Below are positions 51,744-61,270 of a stretch of DNA of 64,000 bases, one piece after another. The DNA comes from JAABVY01 sp964496505 (lineage in GTDB: Bacteria; Zixibacteria; MSB-5A5; JAABVY01): assembly GCA_964496505.1 (NCBI GenBank), contig CAZBZV010000003.1:1-64000 (forward strand). The letters are read 5' to 3'. Below the pieces are notes generated by a model. It was not told where the DNA came from and ran no database searches. It saw only the letters and a program-made list of their open reading frames with translations. Numbering within the stretch: the first letter of the stretch is position 1; every line of letters begins with the position of its first letter. Position numbers and translations under genes: made by a program.

Positions 51744-53618
51744 ATGCGACAGGTATATCTTGAAAATATTCACAAGTCCTATCCCAATCGCCATATTCTA
51801 TCGGGACTCTCATGGCAGATCAATCATGGCGAGAAATATGCGCTTGTTGGACGCAATGGCGTGGGCAAAACCACCCTCTTCCGGATTATTAAAGGCGAAA
51901 TTACGCCGGATGAGGGCAGTGTTCAGCGCGCCAAAAACCAGAAAATCGGCTATATGCCGCAGGAAGCCGAAATCGAAAGCGGCAAAGCCCTCTGGCTGGA
52001 GCTTCTGGATGCCTTCAGTGAGCTATTGGCAATAAAAGATGAAATCAAAGAGCTGGAAGATACAATTGCCGAAAATGCAGATGATCGAGCGGCATTAGAA
52101 AAATACGGCAAGCTCCAGGAGGAGTTCGAGATCAAAGGCGGTTTTGATTACGAGGAGAAAATAAAAATTGTACTGCTCGGCCTGGGATTTCCAGAGGAGG
52201 TCTGGCTGAAAGAAATCAAAAAGTTTTCCGGCGGTGAAAAAAACAGAGTATTTCTGGCCAAAATCCTGCTGGAAGAGCCAGATCTATTGCTATTAGACGA
52301 GCCTACCAATTATCTCGATATAGAATCAACACAATGGCTGGAGGAATATCTATCGGCTTTTAAAGGCAGCGTGATAATTGTATCGCACGACCGCTATTTT
52401 ATGAACCGCGTGGCTAAGAAAACAGCAGAACTAACCAGCCGAGGGCTCGAAATTTATCATGGCAATTTCGATTTTTATGAGAAGGAGTCGGAAATACGCC
52501 ACCGCCTTGCTCAAAAGGCATACGAGCATAAAGCCGAGGAGATCGAGCGAATCAAGGACTTCATTCAGAAGAATATAGCCGGGCAAAAGACCAAGCAGGC
52601 CCAGTCGCGAAGAAAGATGCTTCAGAAGATGGACCCGCTGGAAAAACCTCATGAGAACAAACAGAAGATGAAACTCGATATTCAGTCCTCGGGCCGCAGC
52701 TGGCAGAAGATACTGGAGATCGACGGCTTATCTAAATCATTCGACCACAAGCAGCTTTTTGATGATGTCAGCTTCAAAATTGAGCGCGGCGAAAAAGTCG
52801 GTCTGATAGGTCCCAACGGCTCCGGCAAAACCACCTTGATACGTATGATTACCGGGCAGGCCGAACCGGATTCGGGAGAGATAAACATCGGCAATAATGT
52901 TGAATATACATATTACGATCAGGAGCTGGTCGGGCTGAATATGGATTCTGACGTGATAGATGTCATCTGGGAGGAAAAACCACAGGCTTTGGCCGAGGAG
53001 TTGCGTTCATACCTGGGACGATTTTTGTTCACCGGTGAAGATATCTTCCGTCCGGTCAAGTCGCTTTCGGGCGGCGAGAAAAGCAGGCTGTCGCTGGCCA
53101 AGATATTCGTCAATCCGGCAAATTTCCTGATTTTAGACGAGCCCACAAATCATCTCGACATACCCTCGGTCAAGATGCTCGAGCAGGCCTTGAACGATTT
53201 TAACGGTACGGTGCTGGTTATCTCCCATGACCGCTATTTTCTCGACAACACCGTTAATAAGATTTATGCTTTAGAAAACCGGAATATCAAGGAATACCTG
53301 GGCAATTTCTCCTACTACTGGGAGAAACGTATGCAGCGTGAGCAGGAAGCGCTCAAAAGACCTCGCAAAAAGGAAAGCTCCGATACCAAAGCGGCGTGGG
53401 AAAGACTAAAGGACAAGCGTCGACACCAGAAGCGATTGAAACGCGCCGAGCATCAGATTGTCCTGACTGAAGCCAAAATCGAGGAGATCGAAGCTATGCT
53501 GGTCGATCCCCAGCTCGCTTCCGATTGGGAGAGGCTGGCCTCGCTGGAAAAGGAAAAGGCCGAGATGGAGAAAATGCTGGAAAGGCTTTATGAGGATTAT
53601 GAAGAACTCACCGGCTAA
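51744..53618 (+). CDS. ABC-F family ATPase (ribosome-associated)
   Basis: 624 residues, two ABC ATPase domains and no membrane segment. Domain 1: Walker A GRNGVGKTT, signature KKFSGGEKNRVFLA, Walker B LLLLDEPTNYLD; then the P-site interaction linker (about 240-310); domain 2: GPNGSGKTT, KSLSGGEKSRLSLA, FLILDEPTNHLD; and a C-terminal coiled coil (about 540-624), as in Uup and ABCF3-type factors. ABC-F proteins act on ribosomes in translation or antibiotic protection. The transcript looks leaderless. The next gene starts inside its end. Confidence 0.92.
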   Translation: MRQVYLENIHKSYPNRHILSGLSWQINHGEKYALVGRNGVGKTTLFRIIKGEITPDEGSVQRAKNQKIGYMPQEAEIESGKALWLELLDAFSELLAIKDEIKELEDTIAENADDRAALEKYGKLQEEFEIKGGFDYEEKIKIVLLGLGFPEEVWLKEIKKFSGGEKNRVFLAKILLEEPDLLLLDEPTNYLDIESTQWLEEYLSAFKGSVIIVSHDRYFMNRVAKKTAELTSRGLEIYHGNFDFYEKESEIRHRLAQKAYEHKAEEIERIKDFIQKNIAGQKTKQAQSRRKMLQKMDPLEKPHENKQKMKLDIQSSGRSWQKILEIDGLSKSFDHKQLFDDVSFKIERGEKVGLIGPNGSGKTTLIRMITGQAEPDSGEINIGNNVEYTYYDQELVGLNMDSDVIDVIWEEKPQALAEELRSYLGRFLFTGEDIFRPVKSLSGGEKSRLSLAKIFVNPANFLILDEPTNHLDIPSVKMLEQALNDFNGTVLVISHDRYFLDNTVNKIYALENRNIKEYLGNFSYYWEKRMQREQEALKRPRKKESSDTKAAWERLKDKRRHQKRLKRAEHQIVLTEAKIEEIEAMLVDPQLASDWERLASLEKEKAEMEKMLERLYEDYEELTG

Positions 53619-54207
53619 GAAGATTATCGCTTTCAACGGTTCGCCTGTTAAAGAGAGCAACACCGATCTGATCACACAGGAGATTATCAGAGGCGCAGTG
53701 GAGCAGGATTTTGAGCATGAGCATGTCTATCTGAATGAAATGGATATCCTCCCCTGCCAGGCCTGCGGAGAATCCCCGGGCGAGAAGCTCTGTTTTTTCG
53801 AGGACGACCTTTTTGCCTATCTGCATGAATTCGCGAATTGCGATATCGCCGTTATATCCTCTCCTGTCTATTTCGATACTGTCAGCGCCCAGACCAAGCT
53901 CTTAATCGACCGCTGCAACTGCTTCAAGCCCTTAGCCGGATACGAGACCGGGAAATTTCAATTCGCTGATCTCAATTTAAAGCCGCGCATCGGAATAATT
54001 GTGCTGGTTGGCGGTGAACGTGAGAAATTCGAGCATGCCCTAACGGTGGTCAAAGGCTTTTTTATCTGGTGTAAAGTCAAGCTGTTCGACCAGATAATCT
54101 ATGCTCATCCATACTATACCAAAGGCGCTGTCAGAAAAGAAAGCGATATTCTGCAAAAAGCCCGCGAGATGGGCAGAAAAGCGGCTGAGTCGTTAATCGC
54201 AAAATAG
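53599..54207 (+). CDS. NADPH-dependent FMN reductase/flavodoxin-fold protein
   Basis: 202 residues of the flavodoxin-like FMN reductase (iron-sulfur flavoprotein-like) family. The phosphate loop FNGSPVKESNTDLI binds FMN phosphate; a cysteine pair DILPCQACGE sits where iron-sulfur flavoproteins carry their cluster cysteines, though only part of the four-Cys set is visible. SSPVYFDTVSAQTKLLIDR is the conserved central segment. I start at 53599 (GAGG upstream), nine bases after another in-frame ATG; both lie inside the ABC-F gene. Redox role inferred. Confidence 0.85.
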   Translation: MKNSPAKKIIAFNGSPVKESNTDLITQEIIRGAVEQDFEHEHVYLNEMDILPCQACGESPGEKLCFFEDDLFAYLHEFANCDIAVISSPVYFDTVSAQTKLLIDRCNCFKPLAGYETGKFQFADLNLKPRIGIIVLVGGEREKFEHALTVVKGFFIWCKVKLFDQIIYAHPYYTKGAVRKESDILQKAREMGRKAAESLIAK

Positions 54208-54364
54208 CCTAAACTTTCCACTTGAATATATGTTGTAATAAAACAGAATATTAAATGCCATTATGAGAGGTAATCACATAAAGCCCTTGGCTTTTGGCGT
54301 TTAATTCATTTTTTATTCGAAAAAATAATATTTTATAATTTCTCCAAAAAAATGGGGAGGGTAC

Positions 54365-54808
54365 ATGAAAATTAAGGACATTCTCGAACAACACGGCAAG
54401 CGAGAGATATTCAAGGTTAAGCCAGAGACATTGATCAAAGACGGCCTCGAGATAATTATGAAAAACAGAATCGGCGCACTTATGGTTACCGATGATGATG
54501 AAAAGCTGGCGGGAATTATAACCGAACGCGACATTCTCTGGAGGATTTACAAGGACGGTCATGATGCCCTGGGTAAGAAGGTCGAGGATTATATGACCCG
54601 GAATGTAATCGTGGGGATACCGGATGATGATATCGAGACTGCCGAGCAGTTTATGACTGTTAACCGTTTTCGCCATCTGCCGATTATGGAAGGCGAAAAG
54701 CTGGTTGGCTTAATTTCAATAGGCGATATCGTCAAAAATCTGGCCGGCAGCCTTAAAGTCCAGAACCGATACCTGCGCGACTATATCACCGGCAAATATC
54801 CCGGATAA
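54365..54808 (+). CDS. Stand-alone CBS-domain pair protein
   Basis: 147 residues consisting of two CBS motifs (about 5-65 and 75-133): FKVKPETLIKDGLEIIMKNR with ITERDILWRI, and YMTRNVIVGIPDDD with ISIGDIVKNL. Such pairs bind AMP, ATP, SAM or NAD and act as energy or redox sensors on other enzymes. The ATG has GGGGAGGG upstream. It precedes a TPP enzyme gene by about 110 bp and may or may not share its transcript. Confidence 0.9.
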   Translation: MKIKDILEQHGKREIFKVKPETLIKDGLEIIMKNRIGALMVTDDDEKLAGIITERDILWRIYKDGHDALGKKVEDYMTRNVIVGIPDDDIETAEQFMTVNRFRHLPIMEGEKLVGLISIGDIVKNLAGSLKVQNRYLRDYITGKYPG

Positions 54809-54920
54809 ATCAAATGATAATCATCTCTGGCACAGGGAACTTCACAACAAACTCCGCGTTGCATTGATCCCTGTAAGCCGAAATATTAACTGTTTGAGCA
54901 AAAGGATTTTTGAGGGCTAA

Positions 54921-56558
54921 ATGAAAGTTTCAGATTTAATCGTTAAATGCCTCGAGACCGAGGAAGTCAAATATCTCTTCGGGCTTCCCGGTGAGGAAAA
55001 CGAGGACCTTCTCTTCTCGCTCGAAAATTCCAGCATACAATTCATTCCCACACGCATGGAACAGGGCGCATCGTTTATGGCCGATGTTTACGGCCGCCTG
55101 ACAGGCAAAGCCGGGGTTTGCCTTGCAACCCTGGGGCCAGGAGCTACGAATCTGATCACCGGCATTGCCGACGCGCATCTGGACAAGTCCCCGCTGGTGG
55201 CAATCACCGGCCAGGGGTCATCCGACCGTATCCACAAGGAAAGCCATCAATATGTGGATATCGTCAATATGTTCAAGCCGATCACCAAATGGAACACCTC
55301 GATTCAAAATCCTCTGATCACAGCCGAGGTAGTGCGCAAGGCTTTCAAATTGGCGGAGATGGAAAAGCCGGGAGCAACTCATTTCGAGCTTCCCGAGGAT
55401 GTGGCCGCCATGAACAGCGACCTGGAGCCGATAAAGCCGGTACGGCTCAGACGTGCGGCGCCGGATTATAAAGCTATGAACGGCATCCTGGAGCGTCTCC
55501 GATTCGCCAAAAGACCGCTAATCCTGGCGGGTAACGGCGCAATCCGCAAAATGGCCTCCAAGCATCTGCGTGAATTCGTAAAGCGGACCGATATACCCGT
55601 AGTCTCAACATTTATGGGCAAAGGAGCGATCTCGGATTACGACCGTCACTCCCTTTATGCTGTAGGTTTGCAGGCAAGGGATCATGCTATGAAAGCTATC
55701 GATGAAGCCGATCTGATTATCACTGTCGGATACGACATAGCCGAGTACGCTCCCGAACACTGGAACGGCAATAAAGACAATAAAATAATCCATATAGATT
55801 TCACACCTGCCGAGGTATATGAATATTATCAGCCCGAACTGGAGATTGTCTGCGATATCTCGGCCGTCTTCTGGGAATTGAATATTAAGATCAAGGCCGA
55901 GGAGGTTAATTATGATCCGGAATGGTATCAGCCGATCCGTCAGGCGATAACCGAGGATCTGGAATCGTACAAGCTCAAAGGCGACGACTGCTTCACCATA
56001 CCGGGCGCATTGCATATAATCCGCAATCTGCTCGATCCCGGCGATATTCTGATTTCCGATGTGGGCGCACATAAGATGTGGATTGGACGAAATTATCCGG
56101 TATACGAGCCTAACTCGGTTATAATCTCTAATGGTCTTGCCAGCATGGGAATCGCGCTCCCGGGAGGAATCGCCGCCAAACTGGCGCATCCTGATAAAAA
56201 AGTCGTCGCCGCTATGGGTGACGGCGGGTTTCTGATGAATGCGCAGGAAATCGAAACCGCCAAGCGGGTTGGGGCAAATTACACGATTATCGTTTTCAAT
56301 GACAATGATTACGGCCTGATCTCATGGAAACAGGTCTCGCATACCGGGAGAAAATACGGCACCGAATTGACCAATCCGGATTTCAAGAAATATGCCGAGA
56401 GCTTCGGAATAAAGGGCTATTCGCCCAATACCCTCGAGGAATTGAATGCCAATCTGAAGGAAGCGATTACCTCGGATGAGCTGTCGCTGGTTGAAATCGG
56501 CATCGATCCCTCGGTAAATTATGAACTGACACAAAAATTACAGAAAAATAAGAAGTGA
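54921..56558 (+). CDS. Acetolactate-synthase-like TPP-dependent enzyme
   Basis: 545 residues of the acetolactate synthase/TPP family. Catalytic Glu E47 (RMEQGASFMAD), TPP-Mg motif GDGGFLMN at 433-440 to FNDND at 459-463, and a central nucleotide-like domain with GNGAIR. It most resembles catabolic or stand-alone acetolactate synthases. No regulatory small subunit (ilvH/ilvN) and no other branched-chain genes are nearby; instead an aldehyde dehydrogenase follows after 23 bp. It may therefore condense or decarboxylate a 2-oxoacid to feed that dehydrogenase. The exact reaction cannot be read from sequence. Confidence 0.8.
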   Translation: MKVSDLIVKCLETEEVKYLFGLPGEENEDLLFSLENSSIQFIPTRMEQGASFMADVYGRLTGKAGVCLATLGPGATNLITGIADAHLDKSPLVAITGQGSSDRIHKESHQYVDIVNMFKPITKWNTSIQNPLITAEVVRKAFKLAEMEKPGATHFELPEDVAAMNSDLEPIKPVRLRRAAPDYKAMNGILERLRFAKRPLILAGNGAIRKMASKHLREFVKRTDIPVVSTFMGKGAISDYDRHSLYAVGLQARDHAMKAIDEADLIITVGYDIAEYAPEHWNGNKDNKIIHIDFTPAEVYEYYQPELEIVCDISAVFWELNIKIKAEEVNYDPEWYQPIRQAITEDLESYKLKGDDCFTIPGALHIIRNLLDPGDILISDVGAHKMWIGRNYPVYEPNSVIISNGLASMGIALPGGIAAKLAHPDKKVVAAMGDGGFLMNAQEIETAKRVGANYTIIVFNDNDYGLISWKQVSHTGRKYGTELTNPDFKKYAESFGIKGYSPNTLEELNANLKEAITSDELSLVEIGIDPSVNYELTQKLQKNKK

Positions 56559-56581
56559 AATCAAAAAAGGTGAGGTAGAAT

Positions 56582-57940
56582 ATGAAGGCAATAAATCCCG
56601 CCACAAACAAATTAATCAAAGATTATGATGAGCATGACGAGAATCAAGTCAAAGATATACTTGAAAAGGTAGATAACGATTTCAAAAGCTGGAGCCGTAC
56701 CGATTTTACACATCGCAGCAAATTGATGATGAAAGCGGCTGAGGTTTTGAAAAAGAATAAAGAGGATTATGCCCGAACTATGGCTATGGAGATGGGCAAG
56801 CCGATAACCGAGGCTCGTTCCGAAGCCGAAAAATGCGCCTGGGTCTGTGAATACTACGCTGAAAATGCCGAGAAATTCCTGGCTGATATGGAGATCAAGA
56901 CCGATGCCAGCAGGAGTTTTGTAGCTTTTGAGCCTCTGGGTACCGTTTTGGCAATCATGCCCTGGAACTTCCCCTTCTGGCAGGTATTCAGATTCGCCGC
57001 GCCCGCCCTGATGGCCGGTAATACGGGCGTTTTGAAGCATGCCTCCAATGTCCCCGGATCGGCTCTCAAAATCGAAGAAGTCTTCCGTGAAGCCGGTTTT
57101 CCGGAGAACGCCTTCAGGACGCTCTTGATTAGCGCAAGCAAGGCTGAAGCGGTCATTAAAGATGAAAGAGTTAAAGCTGTAACGCTAACGGGCTCAGAAT
57201 TTGCCGGTACCCAGGTAGCTGCTCAGGCCGGAAGCGTTTTGAAAAAGACAGTGCTGGAACTGGGCGGCTCCGATCCGTATATCGTGCTTGAAGATGCCGA
57301 GATGCCCGCCTGTGTGCAGACCTCGGCCAAGGCACGCATGATAAACAACGGCCAGAGCTGCATTGCCGCCAAGCGCTTCATTGTGGTCGAATCGAAGCTC
57401 AGGGAATTCGAGGAAGCCCAGACAAATATCATGAAATCGTTGAAAATAGGCGATCCGCTGGATGAAAGCACTCAGGCCGGGCCGATGGCGAGGCAGGATT
57501 TGATGGAGGAGCTTCATGAGCAGGTCAAACAGTCGGTTGAAAAGGGCGCCAAAGTCCTCACCGGCGGTGAACCGATGGATGTTGAGGGAGCGTTTTATCC
57601 ACCCACAGTGCTGACAAACTGCAAGAAGGGCATGAAAGTGGTCGACGAGGAGACCTTCGGCCCTGTCTCGGCCATAATCCCGGTCAAGGATGCCGAGGAG
57701 GCGATTGCGGTTGCCAACGATTCCGATCTGGGTCTGGGCGGCGCGGTTTGGTCGAATGACAAAGAGCGGGCAATCGAGGTTGCCCGAAGAGTTGAGACCG
57801 GCAATATGTTTGTCAACGGCATGACCAAATCCGATCCCCGTCTCCCCTTCGGCGGTGTCAAGAAATCCGGCTACGGCCGCGAGCTTTCGGTCTTCGGAAT
57901 CCGTGAATTCGTGAATATAAAGACAATCTGGGTGGCGTAG
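56582..57940 (+). CDS. Aldehyde dehydrogenase, succinate-semialdehyde type
   Basis: 452-residue NAD(P)-dependent aldehyde dehydrogenase. Catalytic E226 (VLELGGSDPYIV) and C260 (NNGQSCIAAKR); cofactor region MPWNFPFWQVFR and the TLTGSEFAG loop; C-terminal MTKSDPRLPFGGVKKSGYGR. The compact length (about 450) and MEMGKPITEARSE match the Sad/GabD2-like succinate-semialdehyde group, oxidising succinic semialdehyde to succinate. It follows the TPP enzyme closely, with GGTGAGGT before the ATG, so the two are probably one operon. Confidence 0.85.
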   Translation: MKAINPATNKLIKDYDEHDENQVKDILEKVDNDFKSWSRTDFTHRSKLMMKAAEVLKKNKEDYARTMAMEMGKPITEARSEAEKCAWVCEYYAENAEKFLADMEIKTDASRSFVAFEPLGTVLAIMPWNFPFWQVFRFAAPALMAGNTGVLKHASNVPGSALKIEEVFREAGFPENAFRTLLISASKAEAVIKDERVKAVTLTGSEFAGTQVAAQAGSVLKKTVLELGGSDPYIVLEDAEMPACVQTSAKARMINNGQSCIAAKRFIVVESKLREFEEAQTNIMKSLKIGDPLDESTQAGPMARQDLMEELHEQVKQSVEKGAKVLTGGEPMDVEGAFYPPTVLTNCKKGMKVVDEETFGPVSAIIPVKDAEEAIAVANDSDLGLGGAVWSNDKERAIEVARRVETGNMFVNGMTKSDPRLPFGGVKKSGYGRELSVFGIREFVNIKTIWVA

Positions 57941-57967
57941 AATATTTTTGTATCCCATATCTTGATT

Positions 57968-58717
57968 TTATGTTTTCGACACCGTCGGGATGATCTTTTT
58001 CCGAAAATTTTCTGTTTCGGCTTTGAGAGCTGTGAGAGTCTCTTCTGTAAACGGTACCTTGACCTCCTGCGGTGTGAAATTCGCACCTTTGACCCGGACA
58101 ATCTGTAAATTCATGTTCATTGATTCTTTCATTCGAGTATAAATGAGATTATCGGCAAGCTTCTCCAGCTGCTCGATTTTCTCCCTAAAAGCGCTCGTAC
58201 TGACAGACAATACTGACGAAAACTCCTTTTCGTGCAATAACACTTTTTTCCACTCTTCAAAAATCTTGTTGCCCCAAGTGTGAGAGAAAAGCAGAATATT
58301 CAATGCAGAACCGTATAAAATTATATCTTCTTTGGGTGAATCGAGTATCATTCTGCCGGTTTCAATGGCCTCGCGAAGCACATCCGGCTTAAGGATGTTC
58401 GCTCGAATCATATCGTGTTCAATCTGAGAGGTCGAGTCGATCTGCGGATCAAAATCGACGTACATGATCCTGGATTGAAATTCTAAGGCATTTAAGCCAT
58501 TCAAAACCAACAGCTTTTCAACATAAGTGCGATTCGAGTTGATTAGAAATACAAGGGCGCTACCACCGGACCTTAGCCATGCGGCCAGAATAATCGCTCC
58601 TATCAAAGGCTTTCCGGAACCTCCGGGACCGCTGATGATAGTCGATGAAGGAACCGGTAAACCATCCGGAAGAAGCTTATCGAACCAATCCTGGCCCATT
58701 TGTATTGCGTTATTCAT
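57968..58717 (-). CDS. KaiC/RecA-like ATPase with altered Walker A
   Basis: 249 residues resembling single-domain KaiC-like RecA-fold ATPases (GpdF/RadA-like group). The phosphate-binding loop reads G30-PGGSGK-P37, so the usual Thr/Ser after GK is Pro. The hydrophobic Walker B-like strand is EDIILYGSALNI rather than a DS/DE motif, and the end has a long C-terminal helix. Nucleotide hydrolysis may be weak or absent. ATG with AAGGAG upstream. It stands alone, convergent with the aldehyde dehydrogenase gene. Signalling or structural role unknown. Confidence 0.65.
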   Translation of the reverse strand: MNNAIQMGQDWFDKLLPDGLPVPSSTIISGPGGSGKPLIGAIILAAWLRSGGSALVFLINSNRTYVEKLLVLNGLNALEFQSRIMYVDFDPQIDSTSQIEHDMIRANILKPDVLREAIETGRMILDSPKEDIILYGSALNILLFSHTWGNKIFEEWKKVLLHEKEFSSVLSVSTSAFREKIEQLEKLADNLIYTRMKESMNMNLQIVRVKGANFTPQEVKVPFTEETLTALKAETENFRKKIIPTVSKT

Positions 58718-58915
58718 CTTTATTACTCCTTAAAGGTAATTATCTACAAAACACTCACCTTTATAATATACGGATTCGGAATTCCAAGCTGTTAGAAAAA
58801 TAATGATCCATTGCTCCAGGTTGCTTCGTTTCTGTTGTAATCGTGGGGTGGTAAAGCATACCCGTATGAACCGACCGCTAAATCGTGCCTGATAAAATGT
58901 ATTAATATAGTATTT

Positions 58916-58936
58916 CGGGTTTATGCTGCAAACCCG
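58916..58936. repeat. Inverted repeat in the 453-bp gap before oadG
   Basis: CGGGTTT and AAACCCG separated by seven bases, without a T-tract. Its role is unclear. The gap 58718-59170 otherwise holds the divergent promoter regions of the KaiC-like gene and oadG, and no credible ORF. Confidence 0.35.
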
Positions 58937-59051
58937 GGATGCGTGTCAACGGCGCTAATCAATTTCCATCATAATATACTCAAATATCCATGACACTGTC
59001 AATCATTAATGGCTTAAAATCCCATTTCGGATGCTAAATTTCCCAAAAAAG

Positions 59052-59079
59052 TTGACAATCACCCCAGAAAATATATATT
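59052..59079 (+). promoter_or_regulatory. Sigma-70-type promoter of oadGAB
   Basis: Perfect TTGACA, 16-bp spacer, TATATT (five of six). It lies about 90 bp before the oadG ATG. Confidence 0.6.
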
Positions 59080-59170
59080 TTTATCTTCCGCATGAGGCAA
59101 GAAACAAAAACATACCAACTTTGCGGGCTGACAATACCTGCCCGTCGAAAATTTACAAGGGGATTTACAT

Positions 59171-59383
59171 ATGGAATCATCTAATTTGCTGGTAGTATGT
59201 GCCCTTGCATTCGGCGCAGTCTTCGTGTTGCTCCTGTTTCTGGCCATTGTTATGCGCGTGATCCTGGCGGTCTTTCCGCAAAGAGCGGGAGCCTCAGACG
59301 CCGCAGTTTTTGCAGCAGTGGCAGCAGCATCAACACAACTATACCCGGGAACAATAATTAAAAAGATAGAGGAAATAAAATGA
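59171..59383 (+). CDS. oadG: Oxaloacetate decarboxylase gamma subunit
   Basis: 70-residue small membrane protein: one helix (about 7-34) and a short C-terminal tail. It anchors the alpha subunit to the beta subunit in the Na+-pumping decarboxylase complex. Identification rests on size, topology (N-out helix, VFPQRAG after it) and position directly before oadA, which it overlaps by four bases. AAGGGGAT precedes the ATG. The metal-binding His tail of some OadG proteins is not seen. Confidence 0.8.
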   Translation: MESSNLLVVCALAFGAVFVLLLFLAIVMRVILAVFPQRAGASDAAVFAAVAAASTQLYPGTIIKKIEEIK

Positions 59384-61260
59384 TTTACGCAGAGAAGCCA
59401 AAAAAGATCAGGGTAATGTTCACACCCTTCCGTGACGGGCTCCAGAGCTCATTTGGCGGAAAAGTCAGACTTCATGATTTCCTTCCTGCAATGGAAGCAT
59501 CAGCCGAAGCCGGCATCAAGCATTTTGAATTTGGCGGAGGCGCAAGATATCAGGCACCATATTTCTATCTGGGCGAGGATCCCTTCATCGATATGCAGAA
59601 AATGCGTGAGGCCGTCGGTCCGGAATGCGATCTTCAGATTCTTACAAGATCTGTTTCGGGAGTCACCCTTACCACTCAATCTATCGAAGGTCTCAGGCTG
59701 CAGGCAAAATTGATGAAGCAATATGGTACTACATGGGATCGCAATTTCGATTATATGAATGATATTAGAAATCTGGTCAACACTGGTAAGCCGATTGTCG
59801 ATGCGGGAATGCATCATCAGTGCTGTATCGCCCTGATGGGTCTGCCGTTCAAATCGGACAAAGTTCATACGCCCGATTTCTACTTCAACATTGGCAAAAA
59901 ACTACTGGATAGCGATGTGCAGATAGACAGCCTCTGCCTGAAGGATGCCAGCGGTACTACCGATCCAAAAACGATCTACGAGACAGCCAAGAGGCTGAAG
60001 AAGATTATGCCGCCTGAGATGCCGCTCTGGCTGCATACACACGACACTGGCAGTCTGGCTGTTGCCTGCTATATGGCCGGTATCGAAGCGGGTGTTGACG
60101 GTATCGACCTCTCCTGCCGTCCCATGGCAAGCGGCACTGTTCAGCCGGATGTGCGCTCGATGGCCCATTCCCTGAAAGGCACCGGATACTCTCTGGATGT
60201 GGACGAGACCAAGATGCCCAAGATCGAGAGCATGCTCAGCGAATTGATGAAAGATTATGATTTCAATCCGACCACGACCATGGCCGATGCCCGTGTACTG
60301 GGCTTCCCGATGCCTGGTGGAGCTATCGGACCGAACGTACACATGATGGCCAAAGCCGGAATTATCGATAAATATTCAGATGTTTTGGAGGAATTCCCGG
60401 TAGTTGTGGAGGCCGGAGGCGCCTGGACCTCGGTTACGCCGGGAAGCCAGCAATACTGGCTGCAGGCCTTCAACAACGTGCTCTACGGACGCTGGAAAAA
60501 GATCGATGCAGGGTATGGCAAGGCTGTGCTCGGATATTTCGGAAAAACGCCTTTGCCTCCCGATCCGAAGGTTGTCAAAATTGCTGAAGAGCAATTGGAA
60601 CTGCCGCCTATTGACGGCGATCCGCTGGAAGCTGCCCCCAAGAATTTGAAGGTGGCCAGAGAGGCACTGGAGGAGAGAAATCTGGAGGTAAGCGACCGCA
60701 ATGTTTTCCTGGTACTGGCTGCTATGGTCCCCGGCAAGAAGATGGAACTCAACGAGGGTATCCGTCTCCTCACGGGAAGACCAAAAATTGATATTCCTCT
60801 CAAAACAAAAGTTGATGAGGAAGAGCAAAAGGCCAAGAAGGAAGAAATCCGCAACCGTCTATCACAGCAGGCCGGCGCCGTGCCCACAGCTACGGGCCCG
60901 CTTACCACACAATGCACTGTAGAGGAAAATGGAAAACGCAGAGTATTTAGAATAACAATGGAACCTGCCACTGCAGCTGGCGGGGGAACGGCTACGGCAA
61001 CAGCCGAAAAGCCTGCCCCGGCGGCGACAGCTGAATCGAATGGCACACCGGTGTATTCATCCTTTGCAGGATCGGTTGAAATAGTGGATATTATGGTAAA
61101 TGTCGGCGATCAGGTCAGCAAGGGCCAGGTGATTGCCGCTGTGGAGGCAATGAAAGCCAAACATGATATCAAGGCTCCTGTGGATGGAAAAGTAGCGAGT
61201 ATTAACGCTGAAATTGGAGACGAACTGGATTCATCCAAACCGATCATGACAATTTCATAA
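59380..61260 (+). CDS. oadA: Oxaloacetate decarboxylase alpha subunit (biotin carboxyltransferase)
   Basis: 626 residues: a carboxyltransferase TIM barrel (1-300), a PYC/OAD-type helical domain (300-460), an Ala/Pro linker (about 525-555), and a biotinyl domain (about 556-626) with biotin lysine K592 in VEAMKAKH. The catalytic metal ligands include the HTHD segment (LWLHTHDTGS). The opening FTPFRDGLQSSFGG differs from the usual TxLRDAHQSL, so this belongs to a divergent branch whose substrate might not be oxaloacetate. With OadB and OadG adjacent, a Na+-translocating decarboxylase is the most likely complex. Confidence 0.85.
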   Translation: MIYAEKPKKIRVMFTPFRDGLQSSFGGKVRLHDFLPAMEASAEAGIKHFEFGGGARYQAPYFYLGEDPFIDMQKMREAVGPECDLQILTRSVSGVTLTTQSIEGLRLQAKLMKQYGTTWDRNFDYMNDIRNLVNTGKPIVDAGMHHQCCIALMGLPFKSDKVHTPDFYFNIGKKLLDSDVQIDSLCLKDASGTTDPKTIYETAKRLKKIMPPEMPLWLHTHDTGSLAVACYMAGIEAGVDGIDLSCRPMASGTVQPDVRSMAHSLKGTGYSLDVDETKMPKIESMLSELMKDYDFNPTTTMADARVLGFPMPGGAIGPNVHMMAKAGIIDKYSDVLEEFPVVVEAGGAWTSVTPGSQQYWLQAFNNVLYGRWKKIDAGYGKAVLGYFGKTPLPPDPKVVKIAEEQLELPPIDGDPLEAAPKNLKVAREALEERNLEVSDRNVFLVLAAMVPGKKMELNEGIRLLTGRPKIDIPLKTKVDEEEQKAKKEEIRNRLSQQAGAVPTATGPLTTQCTVEENGKRRVFRITMEPATAAGGGTATATAEKPAPAATAESNGTPVYSSFAGSVEIVDIMVNVGDQVSKGQVIAAVEAMKAKHDIKAPVDGKVASINAEIGDELDSSKPIMTIS

Positions 61261-61270
61261 GGGCGGTGCA

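Noticed and set aside
58718..59050. Riboswitch or small RNA in the gap before oadG
   Set aside because: Only one short inverted repeat without a conserved core. No known class is recognisable.
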